DNA of 64,000 nt from DATMNI01 sp963817515. GTDB lineage: Bacteria; Acidobacteriota; Terriglobia; Bryobacterales; Bryobacteraceae. The stretch lies in assembly GCA_963817515.1 (NCBI GenBank), contig CAWFPJ010000006.1, forward strand, positions 155,081 to 219,080, written 5' to 3'. Within the stretch, counting starts at the first letter, position 1; every line of letters starts with the position of its first letter. A program made the translations under genes and the position numbers. Positions 53,787 to 63,546 of this stretch are shown here, piece after piece. The notes under the pieces were generated by a model. That model was not told the origin of the DNA. It did no database searches and was given only the letters and a program-made list of their open reading frames with translations.

Positions 53787-56700
53787 ATGATGAGAATCAA
53801 TTTAAGCAATCGCAGTGCTTCCCGTTACGCCACCCTGGCATTCCTTATGGTTCTGGTCGTGGTTGAGACAGCTTTTTGGAGCGAAGCTTCCCAGCCGCTG
53901 GTCAACGGTCTGGAGGCTATGCGGGTTCCCCAAGGCTTCAAGGTAGAAATGGTGGCCGGGGCCAATCTGACGCAGTACCCGATGTTGGGCACCATCGATG
54001 ACCGCGGGAGACTGTTCATCTGTCAGTCATCCGGAAATACGTTGACAGACAAGCAGATGATTGAACACCCCGATTACCAGGTCCGGATGCTGGAAGATAC
54101 GAATGGCGATGGCGTCTACGACAAGGCCACGACGTTCGCTGACCAACTCACGCTACCCGCAGGAGCCGTTTGGTATAAAGGCGCTCTGTACGTCGCCGCG
54201 CCGCCCGATCTGATCCGGCTTGAGGACACCGATGGCGACGGCGTCGCGGACAAGCGCGAGGTGGTGGTAGGGGGCTGGCATCTCGCCTCAAACGCCGCCA
54301 GCTTGCACGGCCCGTACTTCGGTCCTGACGGCTGGCTGTATCTCACCGACGGGCGCCACGGCTATGACATAAAGGCAAAGGACGGCAAGGAATTCCACGG
54401 CGGATCATCGCGCATTTGGCGGGTGCGCCCTGATGGCACGGGTCTGGAATGGGTAGCTGGCGGAGGGTTTGATAACCCTGTCGGTCTCACCTTCATGCCG
54501 ACCGGCGAGACCATTGGCACCATGACTTACTTCCAGGATCCCGCGAACGGCCAGCGCGACGCTCTCATGCATTGGGTCTGGGGCGGCGTTTACCCGAAAT
54601 GGTATTCCGTAGTGAGCGAATTCAAGCGCACCGGCGACCTCATGCCGGTGATGACCCGCTTCGCCAGAATTGCGCCCGCAGGCCTGATTCGTTATCGGAG
54701 TACGAGCTTCGGTCCTTTCTATAAGGACAATCTGTTCAGTGCGCAATTCAATCCCCACCGAATCCAGCGCCACATCGTATCCCGAAGCGGCGCTACCTTC
54801 CGCACGCAGGATGAAGACTTCCTGACGTCGGTCGACCCCGATTTCCACCCCACGACGGTGATCGAAGACGCGGACGGCAGCATGCTCGTGGTGGATACCG
54901 GAGGGTGGTTTGTCCGTGGTTGTCCGGTTTCGCGCATTGCCAAGCCTGAGCTCAAGGGCGGCATTTACAGGGTGAGGAAGATCGGTGCCCCGGCGGTGCA
55001 TGATCCTCGCGGCACGGCTCTGCAACTTGCGTCCAAAGCCCCGGCCGACCTGACTCGCTTACTTCAGGACCCGCGACCCGCCGTGCGCGACAAAGTGCAG
55101 GAACTTCTTGTTGAAGCCGGTGCTGCGGCGGTTGCCCAACTCGGGGCTGCTCGCGGGCAACTCACCTCCCCCGACGCCCGCTGCGCTTCCGTGTGGGCCT
55201 TGTTCCGGATCGGCTCGCCCGATGCGGAAAAGGGTGTGCGCGCGGCCCTCAAGGACACCGACTTCCGCGTCCGCGTCGCCGCCGCTCGAGCGGTCGGCAT
55301 GGCGCGCGATTCTCAGGCCGTCGACACCTTGCTCGCACTGGTCAAACAAGACCAACAGTCTTCGGTCCGCCGCGAGGCAGCTACCGCACTGGGTATGATC
55401 GGCGACACTCGCGCCGTGCCCAGTCTGCTTGCGGCCGCTGCCAGGGCAGACGACCGATTCGTCGAACACAGCGTAACCTATGCTCTCATCGAGCTGAAGA
55501 CGCCTGGCCCCGAACTCGAAGCGCTGAGCAGTCCGAACCCCCACATCCGCAAAGCGGCCCTGATTTCCCTCGATCAGATGGACGGTTCTCCTCTGGAGCG
55601 CGCTCAGATTAGACCCTTCCTGACGCAACGCGATCCGGATTTGCGTAAGACAGCTCTCTGGGTGGTCTCTCACCATCCCGATTGGTCCGGTGAGGTGCTG
55701 AGCTTTCTTGAGGCCCGCCTCCGCGCCCCTGAATTCCCGGACAGCGAACGAGAGCCTACCCGCGACGCATTACTGTCGTTCTGTGCCGATACCGGGATAC
55801 AGCAGATGGTCGCCGGAGTACTAGGCGACACGCACACCGCCGCCAATCGGCAACTCTTCCTTCTCGATGCCGTGAACGGTTGCACCCTCAAGGAGTTTCC
55901 GGCCGCCTGGACCCAACAGATTGGCAACTCTCTAGAGCATGGATCGCCGCTGGTCCGTTTGCGCGCCGTGAATCTGGTTCGCGAGCAGCAAATCACGAGC
56001 CTCGATCCGCTACTTCAGAAGATCGCCGACGACGCAAGTGCACCGTCGGATTTGAGAATTTCCGCTCTTGCGAGCCTGGTAACGCATGGACCGCTAAATG
56101 ATTCAGGACTGCGATTTCTGGTCAGCCACCTGAAGAACACCGGGAACGAAGCCGGGCTGCGAATCTCCGCCTCTCACGTCATCGGAAACGCCAAACTAAG
56201 CCAAGAGCAGCTTGTGGAACTGGCGCGAGGATCGGTCGGGCAGGTTGACTCTCTGGTGCTGCCCAGCCTGCTCAATGCTTACAACGGCAAGCACGGAGAC
56301 GAAGTCGGGCAGGCCATGGTTCGAGGACTATTAAAAGCGCCAGGCCGCCTGGGAGAAGCTGACGCCAAGCGACTGGAGCAGATCCTCGAGAATTATCCGG
56401 CGAGTGTCCGGGTGGCGGCGCGTCCTCTGTTGGCCCGTATGGAAGCGTTGCAGAAAGAGCGCTTCGCTCGCCTGAAAACCCTTTTTCCTTTACTGGGTGC
56501 GGGCGGAGATATCGGCCGCGGGCGTCGAGTCTTCTTCGGCGATAAAGTGACTTGCTATAAATGTCACGCCATCGGCGCTGATGGCGGACACCTCGGCCCC
56601 GACCTCACCTCGATCGGCGCGATCCGCTCCGGTCCGGACATTCTGGAAGCTATCATCTTCCCGAGTGCAAGCTTCGTTCCGGGTTTTGAGCCATACAGCG

Positions 56701-56999
56701 TCCAAACCAAGACCGACGTGATCGGAGGCGTACTCAAGGATGACACGCCCGAGTCGGTGACCGTTATCACCGGTCCGAACGACCGCGTACGCATTCGGCG
56801 CAAAGACATTGTCTCGATGCGCCCATCTTCGGTCTCCATTATGCCGGACAAGCTCGATGAGGGCCTGACCCGGGCTGAACTAACCGACTTGCTTGCGTTT
56901 CTGCAGGCGCAGCGAAAGGGCGGAGACATGATGCCCGTCGAGAAGGAAACTGCTGGCGGGACTCCGCGCGAGGCGCCCACAGGAGCACCCCGACGCTGA
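53787..56999 (+). CDS. PVC-type heme-binding protein: membrane-bound dehydrogenase-like propeller, HEAT repeats and cytochrome c domain
   Basis: 1070 residues from ATG 53787. An in-frame TTG at 53661 is really the -35 box, so the longer reading is rejected. The N-terminal hydrophobic segment (LAFLMVLVVVETAFW) is a signal or anchor. A beta-propeller of the TIGR02604 type follows (PQGFKVEMVAGANLTQYPML, ASLHGPYFGPDGWLYLTDGR, TTVIEDADGSMLVVDTGGWF), including EF-hand-like DTNGDGVYD and DTDGDGVAD loops that may bind calcium. HEAT repeats (about 450-850; DFRVRVAAARAVGMA, SVRREAATALGMIGD) lead to a heme domain with CYKCHAIGADGGHLGPDLT near the C-terminus (TIGR02603 type). The enzyme probably oxidises a sugar-like substrate outside the cytoplasm; none is identified. 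It is followed after 62 bases by a receptor gene. Confidence 0.92.
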   Translation: MMRINLSNRSASRYATLAFLMVLVVVETAFWSEASQPLVNGLEAMRVPQGFKVEMVAGANLTQYPMLGTIDDRGRLFICQSSGNTLTDKQMIEHPDYQVRMLEDTNGDGVYDKATTFADQLTLPAGAVWYKGALYVAAPPDLIRLEDTDGDGVADKREVVVGGWHLASNAASLHGPYFGPDGWLYLTDGRHGYDIKAKDGKEFHGGSSRIWRVRPDGTGLEWVAGGGFDNPVGLTFMPTGETIGTMTYFQDPANGQRDALMHWVWGGVYPKWYSVVSEFKRTGDLMPVMTRFARIAPAGLIRYRSTSFGPFYKDNLFSAQFNPHRIQRHIVSRSGATFRTQDEDFLTSVDPDFHPTTVIEDADGSMLVVDTGGWFVRGCPVSRIAKPELKGGIYRVRKIGAPAVHDPRGTALQLASKAPADLTRLLQDPRPAVRDKVQELLVEAGAAAVAQLGAARGQLTSPDARCASVWALFRIGSPDAEKGVRAALKDTDFRVRVAAARAVGMARDSQAVDTLLALVKQDQQSSVRREAATALGMIGDTRAVPSLLAAAARADDRFVEHSVTYALIELKTPGPELEALSSPNPHIRKAALISLDQMDGSPLERAQIRPFLTQRDPDLRKTALWVVSHHPDWSGEVLSFLEARLRAPEFPDSEREPTRDALLSFCADTGIQQMVAGVLGDTHTAANRQLFLLDAVNGCTLKEFPAAWTQQIGNSLEHGSPLVRLRAVNLVREQQITSLDPLLQKIADDASAPSDLRISALASLVTHGPLNDSGLRFLVSHLKNTGNEAGLRISASHVIGNAKLSQEQLVELARGSVGQVDSLVLPSLLNAYNGKHGDEVGQAMVRGLLKAPGRLGEADAKRLEQILENYPASVRVAARPLLARMEALQKERFARLKTLFPLLGAGGDIGRGRRVFFGDKVTCYKCHAIGADGGHLGPDLTSIGAIRSGPDILEAIIFPSASFVPGFEPYSVQTKTDVIGGVLKDDTPESVTVITGPNDRVRIRRKDIVSMRPSSVSIMPDKLDEGLTRAELTDLLAFLQAQRKGGDMMPVEKETAGGTPREAPTGAPRR

Positions 57000-57061
57000 C
57001 CGTCGCTCACTGGAGTAGTATCCGAACCGCCGTTACTGCGGCACTTTGACTGGAGGATCCT

Positions 57062-60000
57062 ATGTACCGTAGCCTTGTTGGACTGACACTCTTTCTCGTT
57101 TTAGGCTGCAATTGTTTACGCGCCCAGTTAGCGGTCTCGACCATTCGCGGGACGGCGAAAGATGCGAGCGGGGCCGCAGTGCCCCAGACCGAGCTCAGGC
57201 TTGTAAATCTCGCGACTAACATCGAACGCCCTCCGATCACTACCAATCAAAACGGGGACTTCGAAATTCCCGATTTGCAGCGAGGCGAGTATCGTCTGAC
57301 GGCAACCCATCCAGGATTCGGACCATTCGTTGCGGACCACATTATCCTGGAAAGCAGCGAAATCCGCCGTGTCGATATCGTGTTCCAGGTCGGAGCCGTC
57401 GAGTCCACCGTGAGAGTTGAGGCGCTGGCGGCGGTGATTGCGACCGAGAGCTCCAACATCGAAGGGTCCTTCTCGAACAAGCGCTTCGAGGATGCGCCTT
57501 TTGTGGGCGATGGCCGAAATCCCCAGAGCTACTTCACTACTCTTCCGTTGGTTCAAAACTATGGGGGGAGCATTTACAACGTCCAGATTGCCGGCCTGCC
57601 GAACAGCCAGGTTCAGGAAGGCATCGACGGTGTTGCCGGGGATGGATCGTCTCTCCAGACGGCGAACATTCACGACATGCAAGAGGTCAATATCATTACA
57701 AGCAACGGATCGGCGGAATACGCCCGCGCCGCGTACATCAATCTGGTTACCAAAGGCGGCAGCAACCAGTTTCACGGCAAGGCATCCTACTGGCATCAAA
57801 ACTCCGCGCTCGCCGCTCGCAACTTCTTCGACGCCGCGAAACCCAAGATCCTCTTCCACACCTACGATGGGGAGTTCGCCGGTCGCATTATCCGCAACCG
57901 AACATTTTTCTTCACGTCTTATAGTGGTCAGCGATGGCCCGCATCCACGTATCAACTTCTGACAGTCCCCACCGACGCTATGCGCCAAGGCGATTTTTCG
58001 CAGCTTCTGAGTGGTTCGAAGCCCGTCCCGATTCGAGATCCCCTCACAGGCAATCCGTTTCCGGGAAATATCATTCCAAACTCACGCCTCAACGGCACGG
58101 CGCTGAAAGTCCAGCAGAATTACCTGCCGGCACCGAACCTGGGGGCTCCCGGTGCTCTCGCCAAGAATTTTGGCTATCTGTTCCCGTATCCCACCGATCT
58201 GTTCCGCTGGACTAGCTTAGAGGAACGGATCGATCACAGGATTTCCGCTAAGAATACGATCTACGGCCGTTGGCTGACGAGCACTCCGCAATACGTGCTG
58301 AACGGTAACTACCCCGGACTGGCCTGGACCCGCGTCCGCGACAGTAAGAGCATCATCGTCGAAGATACGCATATCTTCACACCCAACCTGCTCAATACGT
58401 TTCGATTCGGTCTGTATGAGCCGAATACAACGGATGGTGGTCAAGTGGACGGATTCACGCCGCTGCGTGGGGATAAGGTGACCAGCGACATCGGACTGCA
58501 AGGAGTGAATGCGAAAGGTCTCAGTGCCATGGGGGCGCCGCAGTTCAACATCTCCGGCTATTCTGCCATTACCGTCAATCCCGGCGGACCCATCGTGGAC
58601 CGTACTTGGGATTACGCCGACTCGTTGACGTGGGCTCACGGACCGCACGTCATCAAAGTGGGCGGAGAATTTCGACCCCAATCATCCTTCAGTGGTTCGG
58701 TTCCGACGGGAACATATGGACAGTTCAGCTTTAACGGCAGCCTGACTGGTTACGGCTACGCCGATTTTCTCCTCGGTTTGCCCTTCTCCAGCCAGCGGGT
58801 GAATCCGGTAATCAATCGAACCCAAGTCGACAGCGAGCTCGGCATTTTCGTGCAAGATACGTACAAAGTGAATTCCCGGCTAACCCTCGACGTCGGTCTG
58901 CGCTGGGATAAGTTCGGCCGCGCGCATTACGACGACGGCATGGTCTACAACTTCGATCCATCTACGGGTAGCGTGATCGTTCCGCAATCGGCCCTCAGCT
59001 CGGTCAGCCCCCTATACCCTAAGAACATAAACGTCCTGACCGGGAACGCGCTGCAAAATCCATCCTGGAGGAACTTTGTCCCGCGCCTCGGCGTGGCGTG
59101 GCGCCCGTTCGACTCTTCCATGGTGATCCGCGGTGGATATGGCATCTACAACGAAACGCTTGGGCGGTTTGCACGCGCCCAAGGCAGCGGTCCCTACCAG
59201 ATTGCCGAGACTTACTTCAATGCCATTCAGAACGGGGCCCCGCTGTTTTCGCTCCCCAACCCGTTTCCATCCGGAAACGTGTCGGCCACCGTGGCATCGC
59301 AAAGCGTGAGCGGTTTCTCTCCGGATACCGAAAACGGCAAAATCCACGAGTTCAACTTTACAGTGGAGAAGCAGGTGCGGGATGTGGGCATCCGGCTGTC
59401 CTATATTGGCTCACGCTCCCGCAGCTTGAATTACGCCATCAATATCAACAAGCCGCAACCAAGTCTGACCGCGTTCAGCGCCAGCCGTAATCCCTATCCG
59501 CAATTTGTTAATGCAACTTTCGCTCGGAACGATGGCGCCGCGAACTTCAACTCTCTGGTGCTGGAAGGACAGCGCAAGGCAGGCCAGGTGACCTTCAACG
59601 CCAGTTTCGCTTTCTCGTCGAACTACAACAACATGGGGAATCTTGAGAACCCTTATGCGCCTCTTGGCTGGGGTCGCGACCCGAATACCTCAAAGTTGCG
59701 CACGGTTGTGAGCGCCATCTGGACGCTGCCCGTCGGCAAGGGTAAGGGATATCTGTCGCATCTGCCAGGCATAGTCGACCTGGCCATCGGCGGTTGGCAA
59801 CTCTATTGGATTTCGATTCTGCAAACCGGTCCCTACTTCAGTCCGAGCTTTGACACGGCGGACCCATCACACACCAACACCCTCGGCGGAATCCCGGATC
59901 GCGTCAGCGACGGCAATCTTCCTTCTTCGCAGCGCAGTATTAATCAGTGGTTCGATACCAACGCCTTCGCGGTGCCTCAACAGGGCCGGTTCGGCAACAG

Positions 60001-60244
60001 CGGTTTCAACATACTGCAAGGACCCGGGCTCCAAATGCACAACGTCACTCTTGCGAAGTCTTTTTCCTTCAAGGAACGTCTTCACTTTACCTTCGAAGTG
60101 GCCGCCCAGAATTTGTTCAATCATGCGAACTTCGGGCTGCCTGGAGCAGACCTTTCGGCCCCCGCCTCCTATGGTGTAATTAGCTCGACGCTGACCTCCG
60201 CGCCTGGCCGTCAGGTCATGCTGAGGGGCAGGATTCAGTTTTAA
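57062..60244 (+). CDS. TonB-dependent receptor-like outer-membrane protein with carboxypeptidase-regulatory domain (copy 3)
   Basis: 1060 residues; ATG 57062 has GGAGG 6 bases upstream. The signal peptide (MYRSLVGLTLFLVLGCNCLR, ending RAQ) precedes the carboxypeptidase-like domain (RGTAKDASGAAVPQTELRLV ... GFGPFVADHIILES, about 28-105). The plug-like region has EDAPFVGDGRNPQSYF, VQEGIDGVAGDG, SNGSAEYARAAYINLVTKGG and FHGKASYWHQNSALA. The barrel ends RQVMLRGRIQF. It lies in an operon between the PVC-type heme protein and the Tat-exported DMFase-like protein (29-base gap), and under the probable control of the ROK regulator. Uptake or binding of a sugar-related compound is therefore a reasonable inference. 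Confidence 0.93.
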   Translation: MYRSLVGLTLFLVLGCNCLRAQLAVSTIRGTAKDASGAAVPQTELRLVNLATNIERPPITTNQNGDFEIPDLQRGEYRLTATHPGFGPFVADHIILESSEIRRVDIVFQVGAVESTVRVEALAAVIATESSNIEGSFSNKRFEDAPFVGDGRNPQSYFTTLPLVQNYGGSIYNVQIAGLPNSQVQEGIDGVAGDGSSLQTANIHDMQEVNIITSNGSAEYARAAYINLVTKGGSNQFHGKASYWHQNSALAARNFFDAAKPKILFHTYDGEFAGRIIRNRTFFFTSYSGQRWPASTYQLLTVPTDAMRQGDFSQLLSGSKPVPIRDPLTGNPFPGNIIPNSRLNGTALKVQQNYLPAPNLGAPGALAKNFGYLFPYPTDLFRWTSLEERIDHRISAKNTIYGRWLTSTPQYVLNGNYPGLAWTRVRDSKSIIVEDTHIFTPNLLNTFRFGLYEPNTTDGGQVDGFTPLRGDKVTSDIGLQGVNAKGLSAMGAPQFNISGYSAITVNPGGPIVDRTWDYADSLTWAHGPHVIKVGGEFRPQSSFSGSVPTGTYGQFSFNGSLTGYGYADFLLGLPFSSQRVNPVINRTQVDSELGIFVQDTYKVNSRLTLDVGLRWDKFGRAHYDDGMVYNFDPSTGSVIVPQSALSSVSPLYPKNINVLTGNALQNPSWRNFVPRLGVAWRPFDSSMVIRGGYGIYNETLGRFARAQGSGPYQIAETYFNAIQNGAPLFSLPNPFPSGNVSATVASQSVSGFSPDTENGKIHEFNFTVEKQVRDVGIRLSYIGSRSRSLNYAININKPQPSLTAFSASRNPYPQFVNATFARNDGAANFNSLVLEGQRKAGQVTFNASFAFSSNYNNMGNLENPYAPLGWGRDPNTSKLRTVVSAIWTLPVGKGKGYLSHLPGIVDLAIGGWQLYWISILQTGPYFSPSFDTADPSHTNTLGGIPDRVSDGNLPSSQRSINQWFDTNAFAVPQQGRFGNSGFNILQGPGLQMHNVTLAKSFSFKERLHFTFEVAAQNLFNHANFGLPGADLSAPASYGVISSTLTSAPGRQVMLRGRIQF

Positions 60245-60273
60245 TCGGCATCGTTGATAAACAGGAGAGGATT

Positions 60274-61758
60274 ATGAGTCAACAGGAGTGTTTTGACCGC
60301 CGCACCCTATTGAAGGGCGCGGGCGTGGCAGCGCTCGCAACCGGACTTTCCGCGGCCGGCGTCAATCCGATCGAGCAGGAGAATCGCTTGCCCGGTACGG
60401 CCGAGTGGCAGCTCAAGCACTATCGCCTGGACAGCGGTTCCGGCTCGGGCCTGCGCTCGCCCATGCTCGAAGGCTATGTTTCCGATGTGAGCGCTTACCC
60501 GGGCGAGCCACTCGAATTTAAAATCAGCACGAATCCGTCCGCCCGATTCACCATCGATATCTACCGTACCGGTTATTATGGCGGCAAAGGTGGACGGCAC
60601 ATGGTCAATCTTGGCCCGTTTTCCGGTAAGCCGCAGCCGGATCCATTAATGGGCATGGAGCGTGTGCGAGAGTGCCGCTGGGAATCCACGGCTGAATTCA
60701 CCGTGCCGTCAGACTGGCCGAGCGGAGTTTATCTCGGCAAACTTTCACTGCTGGATCAACCGGTGCAGAGCTACATCATTTTCATCGTGAAAAGCAGGCG
60801 CCCCGCTGATCTCCTGTTTCAGTGCAGCGACATTACCTGGCAGGCTTACAACAAGTGGCCTGGCTGGGATTCCCTCTATGATACCGGCGTGAACTACGCC
60901 CATAACGGCTTCTCTTACACCGGACCGAACGTACGTGTCAGTTTCGACCGGCCTTACGGTTTGTACGGACAAGTGCACAGGGTCGCTCTGTCTTTGGGAT
61001 CGGGCGAATACCTCCTTTGGGAATTTCCTTTCTCTTACTGGCTTGAAGAAAAGGGCTATAACGTAAGCTACTGCTCCAACTTGGACATCGAACGTGATCC
61101 GGATATTCTGCACCGCTGTAAGGTGTTTCTTTCCATCGCGCATGACGAGTACTGGACTCGCGGCATGTATGAGAATGTCATGGCAGCCCGCGACCGCGGT
61201 GTCAGTTTAAGCTTCTTCAGTGGTAACGCCGTCTGCCGTATTATTCAGCCCTACAACAGTACAGTGACCAGCAAGCCGCTGCGATCCTTTGCGCGCTTAA
61301 AACACTTCGACGACGAAGAGAAACTCATGGGCGTAAAATCGTACGGCCCGGGCTACGGTGACTACGTGGTCAAACGCGCCGACCATTGGATGTTCGAAGG
61401 CACAGGCGTGAAGAATGGCGATGCCATCCCTGGACTGATCGGATGGGAGTTCCACGGAACGCCCGCCAATATTCCCGGATTAATCGAAGTGGCCTCATCG
61501 CAGCTATCTCCTTATTCCAGGCGGCCAGAGTACGACAATGGAGGCGTCCATTCGTCCGTTATTTATCCCGGACCCAAAGGGAACTGGGTATTCAACGCAG
61601 GCACCATATGGTGGCCTGAGGGTTTGAGTTCCCCACCTGGGCACGCGCCGGCGGGCTCCGAGATCGCACGCACAGCCGGGGTTGACGGGCGGGTCCAGAA
61701 GATCACGACAAATCTTCTGGACCGCTTCTTGCGCGATTCGCGCATTCGCCTGGTGTGA
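60274..61758 (+). CDS. Tat-exported N,N-dimethylformamidase beta-subunit-like protein (copy 1)
   Basis: 494 residues with ribosome site AGGAGAGG. The twin-arginine leader (DRRTLLKGAGVAALATGLSA, R9-R10) indicates export of a folded protein. The rest matches the domain of the large subunit of N,N-dimethylformamidases: IEGYVSDVS-type start (MLEGYVSDVSAYPGEPLEFK), FTIDIYRTGYYGGKGGRHM, DLLFQCSDITWQAYNKWPGW, VSFDRPYG, EYLLWEFPFSYWLEEKGYNV, SYCSNLDIERDPDILHRCKV and FLSIAHDEYW. True DMFases are cytoplasmic iron enzymes with a small partner subunit. Here the protein is exported and no small subunit is encoded nearby, so a different amide or glycoside-like substrate is likely. It is the last gene of the ROK-associated operon. 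Confidence 0.88.
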   Translation: MSQQECFDRRTLLKGAGVAALATGLSAAGVNPIEQENRLPGTAEWQLKHYRLDSGSGSGLRSPMLEGYVSDVSAYPGEPLEFKISTNPSARFTIDIYRTGYYGGKGGRHMVNLGPFSGKPQPDPLMGMERVRECRWESTAEFTVPSDWPSGVYLGKLSLLDQPVQSYIIFIVKSRRPADLLFQCSDITWQAYNKWPGWDSLYDTGVNYAHNGFSYTGPNVRVSFDRPYGLYGQVHRVALSLGSGEYLLWEFPFSYWLEEKGYNVSYCSNLDIERDPDILHRCKVFLSIAHDEYWTRGMYENVMAARDRGVSLSFFSGNAVCRIIQPYNSTVTSKPLRSFARLKHFDDEEKLMGVKSYGPGYGDYVVKRADHWMFEGTGVKNGDAIPGLIGWEFHGTPANIPGLIEVASSQLSPYSRRPEYDNGGVHSSVIYPGPKGNWVFNAGTIWWPEGLSSPPGHAPAGSEIARTAGVDGRVQKITTNLLDRFLRDSRIRLV

Positions 61759-61771
61759 CGCGCGTATTGCC

Positions 61772-63334
61772 CTATGCCTGCGTGTGGCCCTTACGGGGGC
61801 TTTTTCCGAGCGCCTTATTGAACAGGTTCTCGGTGATTCGCTGCACGCGCGGATCGGGTCCGTGGGGGCGAACGCCATGCGACCAGGGAAGCATGTGCCC
61901 CGGTGGAGAGGCAAGTCCCTGTGACCACCAGATGGTGGAAGCGTTGAACACGAAATTGCGCCGCGGCCCCGGATAGATTGTCGAGACCCAGCGCACCGGG
62001 CGTACTCCGCCGCTCAGCGCAATGCCCTCGGCCACGATCTCGAGGCCCGGAATATCCGCCGGGTCGCCATGAAATTCCCAGCCCACCAGTCCGCGAATCG
62101 CGTCACCCTTTCGCATTCCGGTTCCTGCAAACATCCAGTGGTCGGGATTGGAAACAACCCAGTCGCCGCCCCCGTTGAATGGATACGGCGAGCGCGCACC
62201 GAGGATCTTCGCTTCGTTAGGACCGGTCATCGGGAACGGATACTTGTAAAACTCGCGGTTCTCGATCTCAGTGGCGCCTCCGTAACGCCCCTGCCGGCTG
62301 ATTCGACGATTCGGCCGTCCGGCGGCATTCGGCTCAAAGGGCGATATCCCGCAGATATCGTTGGCTGAGAAGTATAACTGCGTCATCGAGCCTTGGATGG
62401 CGTTGATGGCATTTTCATACTGCCTGGGATCCCAATACTCATCATGCCCGACACTAACAAGTACCTTTGCGCGCGCCGTCTGAGCCGGATCGACCATGTC
62501 TGAGTTCGAGCAGTAGGTCACGTTATAGCCCTTCATCTCGAGCCAATAGCAAAGCGGAAATTCCCACAGGAGAAATTCCCCCGACCCGACCGACAGAGGG
62601 TGGTCGAAGATCTGGCTGTACTTGGCGTAAGGCCGGTCGAAACTGGCCGCTACGCCGGGGGCCCAAGCATGGCGCGGATCGGTATACAAGGAGTAATTGT
62701 CAGGCCACCGGTTATACGCCTGCCACGTGTTGTCGCTGCACTGAAACAGGATGTCCGCCTTACGCCGGTCGCGGACAATAAAGACTACATAGCTCTGCCA
62801 TGCATGGGTGTTTGTGCTTTCCGGAATGAGTGTCAGGCGGCCGAGATAAACGCCGCTCGCCCAATCTTCCGGTATTTTGATTTCAGCGCTCGGTTCCCAG
62901 GTGCATTCCCGCAGGCGATTGGGACCGATTGGCGGGTCCGGCTGACGCTTGCCATCCAGCGGTCCAAGAGTCGTGATAAGGCGAGCACCCCGGCCGCGGT
63001 AGTACCCCATTCGGAAGACTTCGATTTGATACTTCGAAGCCGGATTCGTGCTCACCATAACGCGCAGAGTGTCGCCGGCCTCTATGCTTTGGTGGGAGCA
63101 GTACCCTTCAATCAGGCTCGAGCGATACCCTGACTTGTCGAGCCGCACGTTCGTCAACTGCCAGTCCAGAGCGCCCTCTTGACGGTTTAGATCCGCGATT
63201 AGACCGGGGCGAGAACTTGTATAAGTGTCGCCATTGCTCTTGCTTGAGGCTGCCGCGAGCTGCGCCGCCGGAAGCGCGAGAGCCTTCCTCATCATCGCTC
63301 TCCTCGTCACGTCAGATTCGCTCCGTTTCGGCAT
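61772..63334 (-). CDS. Exported N,N-dimethylformamidase beta-subunit-like protein (copy 2)
   Basis: 520 residues. ATG 63334 is chosen because AGGAGG lies 7 bases upstream; the longer frame adds an unsupported 29 residues. The leader MPKRSESDVTRRAMMRKALA has a twin-arginine pair (R11-R12) with a weak hydrophobic stretch. The domain parallels copy 1: SSLIEGYCSHQSIEAGDTLR, YQIEVFRMGYYRGRGARLI, ADILFQCSDNTWQAYNRWPD, FLLWEFPLCYWLEMKGYNVT, VLVSVGHDEYWDPRQYENAI and GWEFHGDPADIPGL. The two genes face each other with 13 bases between their stops. They are similar but not near-identical, so the duplication is old or they were acquired separately. It may be regulated independently of the ROK operon. Confidence 0.88.
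   Translation of the reverse strand: MPKRSESDVTRRAMMRKALALPAAQLAAASSKSNGDTYTSSRPGLIADLNRQEGALDWQLTNVRLDKSGYRSSLIEGYCSHQSIEAGDTLRVMVSTNPASKYQIEVFRMGYYRGRGARLITTLGPLDGKRQPDPPIGPNRLRECTWEPSAEIKIPEDWASGVYLGRLTLIPESTNTHAWQSYVVFIVRDRRKADILFQCSDNTWQAYNRWPDNYSLYTDPRHAWAPGVAASFDRPYAKYSQIFDHPLSVGSGEFLLWEFPLCYWLEMKGYNVTYCSNSDMVDPAQTARAKVLVSVGHDEYWDPRQYENAINAIQGSMTQLYFSANDICGISPFEPNAAGRPNRRISRQGRYGGATEIENREFYKYPFPMTGPNEAKILGARSPYPFNGGGDWVVSNPDHWMFAGTGMRKGDAIRGLVGWEFHGDPADIPGLEIVAEGIALSGGVRPVRWVSTIYPGPRRNFVFNASTIWWSQGLASPPGHMLPWSHGVRPHGPDPRVQRITENLFNKALGKSPRKGHTQA
61787..61805 (+). terminator. Weak candidate intrinsic terminator for the ROK-associated operon
   Basis: GCCC-TTACGG-GGGC followed by TTTTT on the plus strand, 28 bases after the stop of DMFase-like copy 1. 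The stem is only four pairs, and the sequence is inside the end of the convergent gene, so function is uncertain. Confidence 0.3.
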
Positions 63335-63546
63335 CGCACGTCCTCCTAGGTAGTCTGGAACCATTATGGCAACTCTCCAGGGTTGCGACTGCAACCCGTG
63401 ATTCTGGCTCCGAACTCTCACATCTCTGGTTAATATGACCCAGTGGTTAACAGCACCGGCCTTCCTTCGGGCGGAATGTCTCCAATTCCAGTGCAGTTTT
63501 CAGCGTGGGCGCGACGACCCTCGCGGCAGCCGGTCAAGCCGCTCGC
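63335..63546. other. Leader of DMFase-like copy 2
   Basis: About 210 bases that should hold the minus-strand promoter of the gene starting at 63334. No clear hexamers; no other gene recognised. Confidence 0.3.
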
